From NCBI GenBank assembly GCA_002840055.1, contig PGZJ01000001.1, forward strand, positions 1-64,000: a stretch of DNA of 64,000 bases, in the 5' to 3' direction. Below are positions 12,066 through 21,569 of this stretch, one piece after another. The stretch's first letter is position 1, and each line of letters opens with the position of its first letter. The notes below the pieces were generated by a model. That model ran no database searches. It was not told where the DNA came from and saw nothing but the letters and a program-made list of their open reading frames with translations. This stretch comes from Gammaproteobacteria bacterium HGW-Gammaproteobacteria-11. GTDB lineage: Bacteria > Pseudomonadota > Gammaproteobacteria > Pseudomonadales > Pseudomonadaceae. A program made the position numbers and the translations under genes.

Positions 12066-13265
12066 TCAAGGGAGGGGCTGCTCGACTCTCAGCAGAATCC
12101 GCTGTTCGGAACCGACCTGGACATCATCCACTTTGGCTTCATGGCTACCCTGCATGGCATCACCCTCGGGAGACAGACGCGCAATCAACTGCACACGCTG
12201 GCCGGCGCTGAGTCTGGCCTCGGGCAACATGGCATCTGCCGGGCTCAGATCAACTTCAACCGGTAACTCGGACAGGCGGAAACGGCGTGCTGCCAGTGGC
12301 ATGGGCGGACCTTGTGGATCCCTGGCAAAGACAAACAGCACCGCCTCCTCGCCCATCTGTTCAGCGATACCCTCACCCAGCTCCAGCTGGATGCGTATGA
12401 CCGCGGTCGCATCGATTGGCGCCACATCAGTGCCCGCACTCAAGCGCTGTTGCGCACGTTGAATGCCGCCCTGAATGGTTTGCGCGCCGGGGCTGTCCGC
12501 CGGCATGCCCGCCAGCAGGCGCTGCCAGAAATCAATTGCGCCCTGGAAATCACCGCTCTCGAACGCGGCAATACCCAACAGGCCCAATGCGGTCGGTTCC
12601 TGCGGGTCCAGTTCAAGGGCCTTGTCCAGGGCGGCGACCGAGGGTGCATCCAATTCATTACCGGCGGCAAAATAACGGGCCTGAGCAAGTTGCGCCAGCA
12701 CCTCCGGGCGCTCGCCCAAACGCTCAAGACTGTTGCCCAGCGCCAGCACCGCCAGATCAAATTCCTGCGCATTGATGTAGCCACGACCCAGCATGTACCA
12801 GGCTTCGCCGTTTTCCGGCTGCACCTGCACCATGCGCTCCATGCGGCTGATTGACTCTTCCAGGGTAGTGGGTGGCGGCCCCTCCTCGAGTTCACGGGCC
12901 AAGGCCAGACCCGCAGGATTACCCCAGGTGGTGTACAGCGCAGCAACGACCAGTGGCAACACGCCGGCAGCCGCAACCAGCAACCAGGGGGCGCCGCGCC
13001 GACGCGTTCCCTGCTGGCTGTCAGCCTGGGCGGTATCATCCAGCAATAGCCGGCTGGCCTCCTCCAGCGTGGCATCACGCTGGGCCTCTGTAAGGTCGCC
13101 AGCCAGTACCTGGGCATCCAGCTCCTGAACGCGCTCCTGATACAGGGCGACGTTCAGCGCAGAACGATCAACAGCCCGCTGGCGACGCTGTCGCCAGATT
13201 GGCCAAAGTACCGTCAGCATGCCGCAGATCACCAGTAGCGCGGCAAATATCCACAAGTCAATCAT
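12066..13265 (-). CDS. ccmI: Cytochrome c biogenesis protein CcmI
   Basis: Holds apocytochrome c for haem ligation. The 399 residues contain two N-terminal membrane helices (residues about 4-22 and 95-115) enclosing a cytoplasmic segment, then periplasmic TPR repeats (NGEAWYMLGRGYINAQEFDLA...). The C-terminal beta domain is typical of pseudomonad CcmI. The start ATG at 13265 (MIDLWIF) overlaps the ccmH stop by eight bases. It is the last gene of the ccm operon. Confidence 0.93.
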   Translation of the reverse strand: MIDLWIFAALLVICGMLTVLWPIWRQRRQRAVDRSALNVALYQERVQELDAQVLAGDLTEAQRDATLEEASRLLLDDTAQADSQQGTRRRGAPWLLVAAAGVLPLVVAALYTTWGNPAGLALARELEEGPPPTTLEESISRMERMVQVQPENGEAWYMLGRGYINAQEFDLAVLALGNSLERLGERPEVLAQLAQARYFAAGNELDAPSVAALDKALELDPQEPTALGLLGIAAFESGDFQGAIDFWQRLLAGMPADSPGAQTIQGGIQRAQQRLSAGTDVAPIDATAVIRIQLELGEGIAEQMGEEAVLFVFARDPQGPPMPLAARRFRLSELPVEVDLSPADAMLPEARLSAGQRVQLIARLSPEGDAMQGSHEAKVDDVQVGSEQRILLRVEQPLP

Positions 13266-13731
13266 CACGCGTTTTGTTCTCCAACAGGGCCTTGAGTCGC
13301 GCCTGTTCATCGGCACTCAGGTGCTCGTCCTGGCTGGCTATCTGCGCGGACTGGCGGCGCCGAACCATGATGATCAGCGCCAGCAGCCCACCGAGCAAAA
13401 ACACCGCAGGGGCAAACCAGAGCACAGCGGTCTGAGCATTCAGTTGCGGGCGATAGCGCACAAACTCGCCATAGCGCATGACCATGAAATCGACGATTTG
13501 CTCGTTGCTCTGGCCTTCATCGAGCATGCGAAAGATTTCACGGCGCAGGTCATTGGCAATCGGTGCGTTTGAATCGGCAATGTTCTGGTTCTGGCATTTC
13601 GGGCAGCGCAGCTCAGCACTGAGCTGATAGAAGCGCGCACGCTGCTCGTCGGTTTCAAATTCGTAGGTATCAATGGCCGGCAGCGCAGCCGTGCTGAACA
13701 ATAGCAGCGCCAAGAGCATGCAACGGATCAT
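13258..13731 (-). CDS. ccmH: Cytochrome c maturation protein CcmH
   Basis: Membrane thioredoxin-like reductant for the CxxCH haem-binding motif of apocytochromes. The 157 residues include a signal peptide (about 1-19), the family motif LRCPKCQNQNIADSNA with the redox pair C43/C46, and a transmembrane helix at about 103-122. It overlaps ccmG by four bases and ccmI by eight. Confidence 0.96.
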   Translation of the reverse strand: MIRCMLLALLLFSTAALPAIDTYEFETDEQRARFYQLSAELRCPKCQNQNIADSNAPIANDLRREIFRMLDEGQSNEQIVDFMVMRYGEFVRYRPQLNAQTAVLWFAPAVFLLGGLLALIIMVRRRQSAQIASQDEHLSADEQARLKALLENKTRDD

Positions 13732-14267
13732 TGTCCTGCCTCCTCAAGCAGGGCCTGATAACGCGGCGCCAGCTCGGTCTGCCAGACACGTTCGTCAATC
13801 ACGCCGACGAACTTGTAACGAATCACCCCCCGGGCATCAACCAGGAAGGTCTCCGGGGCGCCATACACACCCAAGTCCAAACCCAGACGCCCTTGCGGAT
13901 CGCTGATATTCAACTGGTAAGGGTTATGCAGATCGCGCAGCCAATTACGCGCCGACAGGTTGTCATCCTTGTAGTTGACGCCGTGGATCACCACGCCCTG
14001 CTCTGCCAGCTTGTTGAGTACCGGATGCTCAACCCGGCAGGCCACGCACCAGGTCGCCCAGACGTTGACCAATGACGGTTTGCCCTGCAGATCGGCCTGG
14101 GTAATCAGGGCCTCGCCGTCCGTAACTGACTGCAGTTCAAAAGCAGGGAAGTCCTTGTCTATCAACACAGACGGCAGGTCTTCGTTATCCAGATACAGGC
14201 CCTTGAACAAGAACACCAGCATCAACAGAAAAACAACCAACGGCAAGGCCATTAATGCGCGCTTCAT
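13728..14267 (-). CDS. dsbE: Thiol:disulfide interchange protein CcmG/DsbE
   Basis: Membrane-anchored periplasmic thioredoxin that keeps apocytochrome or CcmH cysteines reduced. The 179 residues have an N-terminal anchor (residues 5-23), the active site WCVAC (C74, C77), and the GVYGAPET segment with the cis-proline typical of CcmG. It overlaps ccmF by four bases upstream and ccmH by four downstream. Confidence 0.96.
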   Translation of the reverse strand: MKRALMALPLVVFLLMLVFLFKGLYLDNEDLPSVLIDKDFPAFELQSVTDGEALITQADLQGKPSLVNVWATWCVACRVEHPVLNKLAEQGVVIHGVNYKDDNLSARNWLRDLHNPYQLNISDPQGRLGLDLGVYGAPETFLVDARGVIRYKFVGVIDERVWQTELAPRYQALLEEAGQ

Positions 14268-16234
14268 GCCTGAACCTCCTTGTCAGCCGCTTGCGGGCGA
14301 GTTTGCCGGGCACGCAGCCGGTAGCGCTTGTCACTGGCCGCCAGCAGGCCACCAAAGGTCATGAACAGACCACCCAACCAGATCCAGCGGACAAAGGGCT
14401 TGATATGCACGCGCATGGCCCAGGCGTCTTCGCCCAGGGGCTCACCCATGGCTACAAACAGGTCACGGGTCAGGCCGGCATGAATGGCTGCCTCGGTCAT
14501 CAGCTGGTTCTGTACTGTGTACAGACGCTTCTCCGGGCGTAGCGTGGTAATCATGCGTTCACCCTTGAACACATCCAGCACCACCTTGTCCGATACCCAG
14601 TTGGAACCCTCGCGGTGCGCCACACCCTGAAATACAAAGGTATACCCGCCCAGATCAAGACGGTCGCCGGGCCCCATGCGCAAGTCTCGCTGACTGTCGA
14701 ACAGACTGGCACCGACCACGCCTACCGCGCAGACGGCCATGCCGATATGCGCCAGCGTCATACCCCAGTAACTGCGCGGCAGTGCGCGCAGACCACTGAC
14801 CAAGCCCTTGTTGCGCGTCTTGTTGAGGATGTCCTTGAGGCTCATGCCGACGACCCAGAACACCAGCAGCAGCATGCTGCCGACCGCCAGATGGTGCTCA
14901 CCAATCCAGACCGCCAACCCGATGGCTGCCAGCGCGGCCAACAACAATACCCACTTCAGTTGGCCCAGCAGCCAACTGACCGGGGTGTCCTTCCAGCGGC
15001 TGAGCATGCCCACGCCCATGGCGGCCATCAGCAAGGCCATAAGAGGAATAAACAGCGCATTGAAATAGGGCGGACCGACCGACACCAGGCTACCGCTGAT
15101 CGCATCCAGTGCCAGCGGATACAAGGTGCCGAGCAGAATCATCAGCGCCGAGACCACCAGAATCACGTTGTTGATCAACAGGAAGGTTTCCCGTGACCAC
15201 AGCGCAAAGCCAATCTGACTTTTCACTACCGGCGCACGCAGGGCGTAAAGCAACAGCGAACCGCCTGTGACCAGCAACAGGAAGGCGAGAATGAATACGC
15301 CGCGCTCGGGATCAGTGGCAAAGGCATGCACCGAGGTCAGCACACCCGAGCGCACCAGGAAGGTACCGAGCAGGCTGAGCGAGAAGGTGGCAATCGCCAG
15401 CAGTACGGTCCAGCTCTTGAATACCCCGCGTTTTTCGGTCACTGCCAGCGAGTGGATCAGCGCCGTACCCACCAGCCAGGGCATGAAGGAGGCATTTTCC
15501 ACCGGATCCCAGAACCACCAGCCGCCCCAGCCAAGCTCGTAATAGGCCCACCAGGAGCCCAGCACTATGCCCAGGGTCAGGAAGGCCCAGGCTATGATGG
15601 TCCAGGGCCGTGACCAGCGCGCCCAGGCTGCATCCAGCCGACCACCCAGCAAGGCGGCGATGGCAAAGGCAAAGGCCACCGAGAAACCGACATAGCCCAT
15701 GTACAGCATCGGCGGATGCACGATCAGACCAAAATCCTGCAGCAATGGGTTAAGGTCATTGCCGTCCGCCGGATGAAAAGGCAGTTGGCGATCAAAGGGA
15801 TTCGAGGTCATCAGCATGAAGAGCAAAAAGCCCACGCTGATCATACCCATGACCGCCAATACGCGGCTGAGCATGTCCTCTGGCAGATCGCGGGAAAAGA
15901 CCGCTACAGCCAGGGTCCAGGCCGCCAGAATCAAGGCCCAGAGCAGCAGTGAACCCTCATGCCCACCCCATACCGCGCTGATCTGGTAATACCAGGGCAG
16001 CGCGCTGTTGGAGTTCATCGCCACATAGGTAACGCTGAAGTCGTTGGCCAGAAAGGACTGCACCAGACACAGGAAGGCAAAGAACACAAACAGGCACTGG
16101 CCGATGGCCGCTGGCTGGGCAAAGCCCATGGCCAGTGTATCACCGCGCCAGGCGCCGTAGAGTGGCACTGTGGCCTGAAGCACGGCCAGCACCAACGCAA
16201 TTATCAGGGCAATTTGCCCAAGCTCGGGAATCAT
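14264..16234 (-). CDS. ccmF: Haem lyase subunit CcmF
   Basis: Large integral membrane protein (656 residues) that takes haem from holo-CcmE and joins it to apocytochrome c. The haem-handling WWD domain is visible as WGGWWFWDPVENASFMPW. Many transmembrane helices and periplasmic histidines surround it, and a large periplasmic loop precedes the C-terminal helix. It lies 12 bases downstream of ccmE. Confidence 0.97.
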   Translation of the reverse strand: MIPELGQIALIIALVLAVLQATVPLYGAWRGDTLAMGFAQPAAIGQCLFVFFAFLCLVQSFLANDFSVTYVAMNSNSALPWYYQISAVWGGHEGSLLLWALILAAWTLAVAVFSRDLPEDMLSRVLAVMGMISVGFLLFMLMTSNPFDRQLPFHPADGNDLNPLLQDFGLIVHPPMLYMGYVGFSVAFAFAIAALLGGRLDAAWARWSRPWTIIAWAFLTLGIVLGSWWAYYELGWGGWWFWDPVENASFMPWLVGTALIHSLAVTEKRGVFKSWTVLLAIATFSLSLLGTFLVRSGVLTSVHAFATDPERGVFILAFLLLVTGGSLLLYALRAPVVKSQIGFALWSRETFLLINNVILVVSALMILLGTLYPLALDAISGSLVSVGPPYFNALFIPLMALLMAAMGVGMLSRWKDTPVSWLLGQLKWVLLLAALAAIGLAVWIGEHHLAVGSMLLLVFWVVGMSLKDILNKTRNKGLVSGLRALPRSYWGMTLAHIGMAVCAVGVVGASLFDSQRDLRMGPGDRLDLGGYTFVFQGVAHREGSNWVSDKVVLDVFKGERMITTLRPEKRLYTVQNQLMTEAAIHAGLTRDLFVAMGEPLGEDAWAMRVHIKPFVRWIWLGGLFMTFGGLLAASDKRYRLRARQTRPQAADKEVQA

Positions 16235-16246
16235 CTCAGCTCCGCA

Positions 16247-16708
16247 TCAGTAACTGGACGCCGCCTCGGCGTCCTGTTTCATCTGGTTGACCTTGGACAT
16301 CGCCTGGGCGACCTCCGGAGGCATGTATTCTTCGTCGTGCTTGGCCAACACCTCGTCGGCAATCAGCATGCGGTTTTCATCCAGACGGCCCAGGGCAACG
16401 ATGCCCTGCCCTTCGCGGAACAGATCCGGCAGGATGCCGCTGTAAAATACCACCACCTGCTCGGCGCCATCGGTGACGGTAAACTGCACATCCAGGTTCT
16501 CGGTCGAGCGCACCACACTGCCGTCCACCACCATGCCGCCAGCACGAATGCGTGTTTGCTCAGGTGCTTCGCCCTGGGCAATCTGGCTCGGGGTGTAGAA
16601 CAGATTGATATTCTGGCTCAGGGCCATCAATGCCAGGCCGACGGCAACCCCGACACCAAACACCACCAGCAGGATCAGGCCAAGTCGTTTCTTGCGTTCA
16701 GGATGCAT
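16247..16708 (-). CDS. ccmE: Haem chaperone CcmE
   Basis: Periplasmic haem chaperone of 153 residues with one N-terminal anchor (residues 9-30). The haem-binding histidine is H124 in VLAKHDEEY, with Y128 as the likely haem-stacking partner. The start overlaps the end of ccmD (11 shared bases). Confidence 0.97.
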   Translation of the reverse strand: MHPERKKRLGLILLVVFGVGVAVGLALMALSQNINLFYTPSQIAQGEAPEQTRIRAGGMVVDGSVVRSTENLDVQFTVTDGAEQVVVFYSGILPDLFREGQGIVALGRLDENRMLIADEVLAKHDEEYMPPEVAQAMSKVNQMKQDAEAASSY

Positions 16709-16874
16709 TGATTTCCTCCCGGCGCCGACGGCGCGCTTCAGCTTGAACCAGACTCTTCATGTAGCGTCTGGGCTCGGCGACATTCAGCCACAATATGACC
16801 AACGTGATGGCGTAAGCGGACCAGACATAGGGACCGTGACCGTCCATGGCAATAAACTCGATCACTGCATTCAT
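16698..16874 (-). CDS. ccmD: Haem exporter subunit CcmD (58 residues)
   Basis: Small single-pass protein that releases holo-CcmE from the CcmABC complex. Reading the minus strand from the ATG at 16874 gives 58 residues. There is one hydrophobic helix ([16 protein letters not shown], about 17-32), an E-P-R-R-Y segment just after the helix as in other CcmD proteins, and a very basic tail (RRRRREE). The start overlaps the ccmC stop in ATGA and the end overlaps ccmE. Confidence 0.92.
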   Translation of the reverse strand: MNAVIEFIAMDGHGPYVWSAYAITLVILWLNVAEPRRYMKSLVQAEARRRRREEINAS

Positions 16875-17614
16875 GACATTTTCTCCAGGGCCTCACGGGC
16901 CCAGCTTGTCTTGTGCTCGCGCTGCAAGACAGTCACGCGCATACGCATCAGCAAGCTGACGGTAAACAGCGCATAGAAGCCCAATACCATAAGCAAAAGG
17001 GGAAACCACATCTCAATCGGCATGGCCGGCTTTTCGGTGATCTTGAAGGTGGCCGGCTGGTGCAGGGTGTTCCACCAGTCCACCGAATACTTGATGATCG
17101 GAATATTGACCACACCAACAATAGCCAGCACCGCAGACGCTTTGGCGGCGGTATCGCGGTTGCTGATGGCATGCGTCAGGGCAATAACACCGATATACAG
17201 AAACAGCAGTATCAACATGGACGTCAAGCGGGCATCCCAGACCCAGTACGTACCCCAGGTCGGCTTGCCCCAGATGGCCCCTGTGACCAAGGCTATGACG
17301 GTCATCCAGGCGCCAATCGGCGCCGCACACTGCAAAGCCACGTGGGCCAGCTTCATACGCCAGACCAGCCCGACGGTACCGGCAACCGCGAGCATGATGT
17401 AGCAGGACTGCGCAACAAAGGCAGCGGGCACGTGGATATAGATTATCCGGAAGCTGTTGCCCTGCTGATAATCCTCTGGTGCAAAACCGAGCCCCCAAAC
17501 CAGACCCACCAGTAACAGCAGAGCGCTGGAAACCGAGAACCAGGGTAGCCAGCGGCCACTGATTTCAAAGAACCACTTGGGCGAACCCAGCTTGTGGAAA
17601 AAGGTCCAGTTCAT
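16871..17614 (-). CDS. ccmC: Haem exporter subunit CcmC
   Basis: Six-helix membrane protein that loads haem onto CcmE. The WWD motif is WGTYWVWDARLTS, and periplasmic histidines (IYIHVPAA) precede it. I chose MNWTFFHKLGSP at 17614 (247 residues). An upstream ATG at 17641 overlaps the ccmB stop and would add nine residues, and it is a fair alternative because it would couple translation to ccmB. Confidence 0.95.
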   Translation of the reverse strand: MNWTFFHKLGSPKWFFEISGRWLPWFSVSSALLLLVGLVWGLGFAPEDYQQGNSFRIIYIHVPAAFVAQSCYIMLAVAGTVGLVWRMKLAHVALQCAAPIGAWMTVIALVTGAIWGKPTWGTYWVWDARLTSMLILLFLYIGVIALTHAISNRDTAAKASAVLAIVGVVNIPIIKYSVDWWNTLHQPATFKITEKPAMPIEMWFPLLLMVLGFYALFTVSLLMRMRVTVLQREHKTSWAREALEKMS

Positions 17615-17633
17615 CCTTTCAGCACTCCGCAAT

Positions 17634-18305
17634 TCATTCACTCACTCCGATGCGCAAACCCGCCGCAATTGCCAGGGGCGCAAGGCTCAGCGCAAACACC
17701 GACAGACAACCGAGCCACAGCGCGTAGCCGGCGATGGGCAAACCCTGCATGGCGGCTTCTACCGCACCGGTACCCAGAATCAGCACCGGAATGTACAGGG
17801 GCAGGATCAGCAGTGCCAGCAAAACTCCCCCGCCTTTCAAACCAACCGTCAAAGCCGCACCTACAGCGCCCAGCAGGCTCAGTACCGGCGTACCCAGCAA
17901 CAGGCTCAATAACAGCACCGGCAGTACCTCTGGCGGCATGGACAGCATCAGACCGAACAGCGGCGACAACAACACCAGCGCAAGGCCGCAAACCAGCCAG
18001 TGGTGGAATACCTTGACCAGCACCATCAGGGTCAAGGGATGTGACGATAAAACCCATTGTTCCAGCGAGCCGTCCTCAAAATCACTGCGGAACAGTCCAT
18101 CCAGTGACAGCAAGGTGGCCAGCAGCGCGGCAACCCAGATGATCCCCGGGGCCATGGTTCGGAGCATGCCCGGTTCTGGGCCCACGGCCAGGGGAAACAG
18201 GCTGATCACGATGGCAAAGAACACCAGCGGGTTGAGCAGGTCACTGGGCCGACGCCAGGCCAGTTGCCACTCGCGACGGAACAGCAGCCATATGATTCGA
18301 CGCAT
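17634..18305 (-). CDS. ccmB: Haem exporter permease CcmB
   Basis: ABC permease of 223 residues with six hydrophobic segments, partner of the CcmA ATPase. The start ATG at 18305 ([20 protein letters not shown]) shares one base with the ccmA stop (TGATG). The RREWQLAWRRPSDLLNPL start is typical of the family. Confidence 0.95.
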   Translation of the reverse strand: MRRIIWLLFRREWQLAWRRPSDLLNPLVFFAIVISLFPLAVGPEPGMLRTMAPGIIWVAALLATLLSLDGLFRSDFEDGSLEQWVLSSHPLTLMVLVKVFHHWLVCGLALVLLSPLFGLMLSMPPEVLPVLLLSLLLGTPVLSLLGAVGAALTVGLKGGGVLLALLILPLYIPVLILGTGAVEAAMQGLPIAGYALWLGCLSVFALSLAPLAIAAGLRIGVSE

Positions 18306-18940
18306 CAGGCCAACACTCCCAGATCCAGACAACGCAGGCCGGACAGGTGATCCAGACTGTGATGCGTCGTCAGGATGACGATACCTCCGCGAGCGGCGTG
18401 TGCGAGAAGATGCGACTCCAGGGCAGCAACACCGGCGCGGTCAATGGCGGTAAAGGGCTCGTCCAGAATCCACACCGGGTGATCCTGCAAATACAACCTG
18501 GCCAGGGCCACCCGACGCTGCTGCCCGGCGGACAGATGGTAGCAGGGCACATCCTCGAAACCGCGCAGCCCAACCTGCTCCAGCGCCTGCCAGATAGCAT
18601 CGCGGGTTACCGGCTGACCCAGCGCACAGAGCCAGGCAAGATTTTCCTCCGGCGTCAGCGGGCCCTTGATCGCCGGCGCGTGGCCGATAAACAGACGACT
18701 GTTACGCCAGGCGCTGAGGCCCTGACCGCGAAACACCGTATGGCCACCGTAGCGCAGGTCACCGTCCGAGGGCGGCAGCAGTCCTGCCAGAATCCGCAGC
18801 AAGCTGGTCTTGCCTGACCCGTTGGGGCCAGCCACTTGCAACACGTCACCGGCATTCAACTGCAGACTGATGCCATCAAACAGCTCTCGCTCGTCGCGCT
18901 CACAGGCCAGTTGATGCAACTCGATAGGCAGTGCGTTCAC
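18305..18940 (-). CDS. ccmA: Haem exporter ATPase CcmA
   Basis: ABC ATPase of 211 residues. Walker A is GPNGSGKTS (near residue 40), the signature is [15 protein letters not shown], Walker B is VWILDEPF, and the switch histidine lies in LTTHH. It is the first gene of the nine-gene ccmABCDEFGHI operon on the minus strand, so the operon promoter should lie in the 170-base gap shared with the divergent FliK-like gene. Confidence 0.96.
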   Translation of the reverse strand: MNALPIELHQLACERDERELFDGISLQLNAGDVLQVAGPNGSGKTSLLRILAGLLPPSDGDLRYGGHTVFRGQGLSAWRNSRLFIGHAPAIKGPLTPEENLAWLCALGQPVTRDAIWQALEQVGLRGFEDVPCYHLSAGQQRRVALARLYLQDHPVWILDEPFTAIDRAGVAALESHLLAHAARGGIVILTTHHSLDHLSGLRCLDLGVLA

Positions 18941-19110
18941 CCGCTCTCCAGACCGACCAGCTGATTGGCTGACCGGAGCTCATGTTTGTCGCGCCACAGC
19001 CGCTATACTCTGTTAAGCCCGAAGGGTACAGAGGCAACTGTCGCAAGGCTGTGCCATTATACATACAGCCCCCCTTGCAGGGCTTGTGATTTACATCAAC
19101 ATGTGACCAC

Positions 19111-20787
19111 ATGACATCCGATATTCGCCTCCCGCCTGCCATGCCCAGCCCAGTCATACCGGGGCCTGCAGCCAAAACGCCGGAACCCGGCGCACTGGCT
19201 CTGCAACTTCTGCGTCCGATTGACGCACTGATGTTGCCAGCGGGCCAAAGCAGTCGCGCAGAAGTCATCAACAGCAAAACCGACGGAGCCCAATTCGAAG
19301 TCCTGTTGCGCCTGTCGCAAAGTAACACCCAGGGTAAAACGCTGGATATCACAGCAACCAGCCCGCGAGCACTGGCAACAGGTACCCAACTGGTCATTCA
19401 AGCGCTGAATCCCATGCAACTGATGGCCATACTGCAACCTGCCGACAAACCCACTGCCGATCTACTGACGCGACTGGACCCGGCCCTGTTCCCTCCAGGC
19501 AGCAAGGTAGAAGCACGGGTGATCAGTCAGCAGCAAATCAGCGCTGCCGGCGAGCAGTTGCGCTTTGCCATTCTCGCCCGGCTGTTGCAGGGACCTGCCA
19601 GCGGCAGCACCTTGAATCTGACCAGTGGCAAAGCACTGGAGCCGGGCACCCTGCTGAGCGCTGAAGTGGGTACACGCGGCGAGTTGCGGGTGGCCGACAT
19701 GGCCAAACAACAAATGGCCATGGCCTTGAGCCTGGGGTTGCGCGACAGCATGCAGCGTCAAGCCTCGGCAGAGCCACTGTTATCCAGTATCGATCTGCTT
19801 AACCGCTCCAGCGCCACCTTGCCGGAAGGCGTTCAGGCCGCCATGCGCCAGGTTCTGCAACAAGTGGTGAATATCAGCCAACTGACCAGTTCAACGGGTG
19901 TGCAGCAGGCCATCCAGCGCAGCGGGAGCTTTCTTGAAGCAGGCTTGAAGCAACTCACCGAGATGCTCACCACCGGCAATCCAGCCGGAAACCCGGCACC
20001 CGGCAACCGAACCGATGTCACTGCCCAACCAGCTCAAGTCCAGACTGGCAGCCTGCCTGCGCTGGATAAACTCATCACGCTGCTGTCCAGCCTGCCGGTC
20101 AGTGCCGACAGCCCCAGCCTGCCGGGTGCAGACTTGAAAGCGGCACTGGTCAATCTGCTGATCAACCTGCAGCAACAATTGCCACCCGGCACACTGAAGC
20201 TGCTGGGACTGCAACCCGGGCCCTGGCAGCAAGGGATGAGCGCCGTGCCACATGGGATTTTCCCGCTGCCAGCCAGAGCCATGCAGGCCCTGACCGATGC
20301 ACCGGATCTGGGCGCCCTGCTGCGTCTGACCGCAGCGCTACTGTCGCGCATCCAGCACCACCAGCTACAAAGCCTTGGCCAGACCCAAAGTTTTTCCGAT
20401 GGCAGTAGCCAGACCACCTGGCAACTGGAAATACCGCTGCGCGACGGCCAGCAGTTCAGTCATGTACAGGTACGCATTCAGCGCGACGATGCGGCAGCCA
20501 AGGGCAAGAAACAGGAACAGGAACCCCTCTGGGAAGTACGTTTGGCCTTCAACCTGGACCAGCTTGGCGCGCTGCAGGCCATTGCCCGACTGTTCAAGGG
20601 TCGGGTCAGCACCGAATTCTGGGCTGAACAGCAAAGCACCCTTAGCCTGCTCGATCAGGAACTCGTGCAATTGCGTGATCGGCTGCTGGCCAAAGGCCTC
20701 GAAGTCGGGGAAATGAGCTGCCATCGGGGTGCGCCACCGCAGCCCAGCCACGCCGTGCAACAACGCTGGATTGATGAGGTGACCTGA
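19111..20787 (+). CDS. FliK-like protein (flagellar hook-length control domain)
   Basis: 558-residue protein with a long Q/A/L-rich N-terminal part and a C-terminal FliK-type domain. The domain runs from about residue 430 (WQLEIPLRDGQQFSHVQVRI) and contains the conserved core LAFNLDQLGALQA and FWAEQ near its end. A canonical FliK measures hook length during flagellar export. This copy is next to the chemotaxis block rather than the hook genes, so it may be a second FliK-like protein. It shares one base with the next gene (TGATG). Confidence 0.8.
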   Translation: MTSDIRLPPAMPSPVIPGPAAKTPEPGALALQLLRPIDALMLPAGQSSRAEVINSKTDGAQFEVLLRLSQSNTQGKTLDITATSPRALATGTQLVIQALNPMQLMAILQPADKPTADLLTRLDPALFPPGSKVEARVISQQQISAAGEQLRFAILARLLQGPASGSTLNLTSGKALEPGTLLSAEVGTRGELRVADMAKQQMAMALSLGLRDSMQRQASAEPLLSSIDLLNRSSATLPEGVQAAMRQVLQQVVNISQLTSSTGVQQAIQRSGSFLEAGLKQLTEMLTTGNPAGNPAPGNRTDVTAQPAQVQTGSLPALDKLITLLSSLPVSADSPSLPGADLKAALVNLLINLQQQLPPGTLKLLGLQPGPWQQGMSAVPHGIFPLPARAMQALTDAPDLGALLRLTAALLSRIQHHQLQSLGQTQSFSDGSSQTTWQLEIPLRDGQQFSHVQVRIQRDDAAAKGKKQEQEPLWEVRLAFNLDQLGALQAIARLFKGRVSTEFWAEQQSTLSLLDQELVQLRDRLLAKGLEVGEMSCHRGAPPQPSHAVQQRWIDEVT

Positions 20788-21092
20788 TGGACAGACAACG
20801 GGAAGCAATAGCGCTGGTCTACGACGGCGATCAGGCACCCACCCTGACAGCCAAGGGCGAAGGCGAACTGGCCGAACAGATCATTGAACTGGCAATGGCC
20901 TATGAAGTGCCGATTTACGAAAACGCCGAACTGGCCAGGATGCTGACACGACTGGAATTGGGTGATCAGATCCCGGAGGCGTTGTACCGCACCATTGCCG
21001 AAATCATTGCCTTTGCCTGGTATCTGAAAGGCAAGGCGCCGGAGGGTTTCGATCCTGATGAACCGCGCCCAAGACGCAGGCCGATTGAATAG
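20787..21092 (+). CDS. FlhB C-terminal-domain homologue (EscU/YscU/HrcU family)
   Basis: 101-residue cytoplasmic protein matching the C-terminal autoprocessed domain of FlhB, without the membrane part. It has ALVYDGDQAPTLTAKGEG in place of the NPTH loop region, then YEVPIYENAELARML and ELGDQIPEALYRTIAEIIAFAW. The NPTH cleavage motif is absent, so it should not self-cleave. Its coupling to the FliK-like gene suggests the pair acts on export-substrate control. Confidence 0.85.
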   Translation: MDRQREAIALVYDGDQAPTLTAKGEGELAEQIIELAMAYEVPIYENAELARMLTRLELGDQIPEALYRTIAEIIAFAWYLKGKAPEGFDPDEPRPRRRPIE

Positions 21093-21141
21093 CATCGGCC
21101 TACCGCTCAAGTCAGAGGCGCGACCTGGCAGTTGTCAGCCA

Positions 21142-21564
21142 TCAGGGTTGTTTGCGTGCCGAGTGCAGCTTGGCCACCAACTCGGCCTCGGCCTTGGACA
21201 GGCCACAGGACTGAGTTACATCCTCAATACTGGCGCCCATACTCACCAAGCGCGCCGCCTGATTGTAGGGCAAGGCATGCGGATCGGTCTGATCCACACG
21301 TTGCAAGCGGTCTTCCAGCTGTTTGAGCTTGTCACGCAGGGCGATCAATTCATCCCCCATGCGGATGCTGCCCTGCTGAAAACTGGACGCTTCGACCCTG
21401 AGCGCTTGCAGCCGCTGCTGATGCTGCTCATCCAGGGCACGCAGTTGAGCCGCCAGCCTGACCTGGGAACGACGCAGTAGTACCAGAAACAATACCAGCA
21501 CAGCCAGCAGTACGCCTCCACCCAGGCCCGCCAGGAGCATCAACAGGCCGTTGTCAGCCGCCAT
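21142..21564 (-). CDS. DUF2802 family protein
   Basis: 140-residue protein with an N-terminal membrane helix (LLMLLAGLGGGVLLAVLVLFLVLL, residues 5-28), a coiled coil (about 35-90), and the C-terminal DUF2802 motif with YNQAARLVSMGAS and TQSCGLSKAEAELVAKLH. It lies five bases downstream of cheW. Its function is unknown; the position at the end of the flagellar/chemotaxis block is conserved in pseudomonads. Confidence 0.85.
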   Translation of the reverse strand: MAADNGLLMLLAGLGGGVLLAVLVLFLVLLRRSQVRLAAQLRALDEQHQQRLQALRVEASSFQQGSIRMGDELIALRDKLKQLEDRLQRVDQTDPHALPYNQAARLVSMGASIEDVTQSCGLSKAEAELVAKLHSARKQP

Positions 21565-21569
21565 GCTGA

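Noticed and set aside
15959-16711. 250-codon ORF opposite ccmE/ccmF
   Set aside because: Overlaps two certain genes; its His/Gln-rich composition is typical of an antisense frame.
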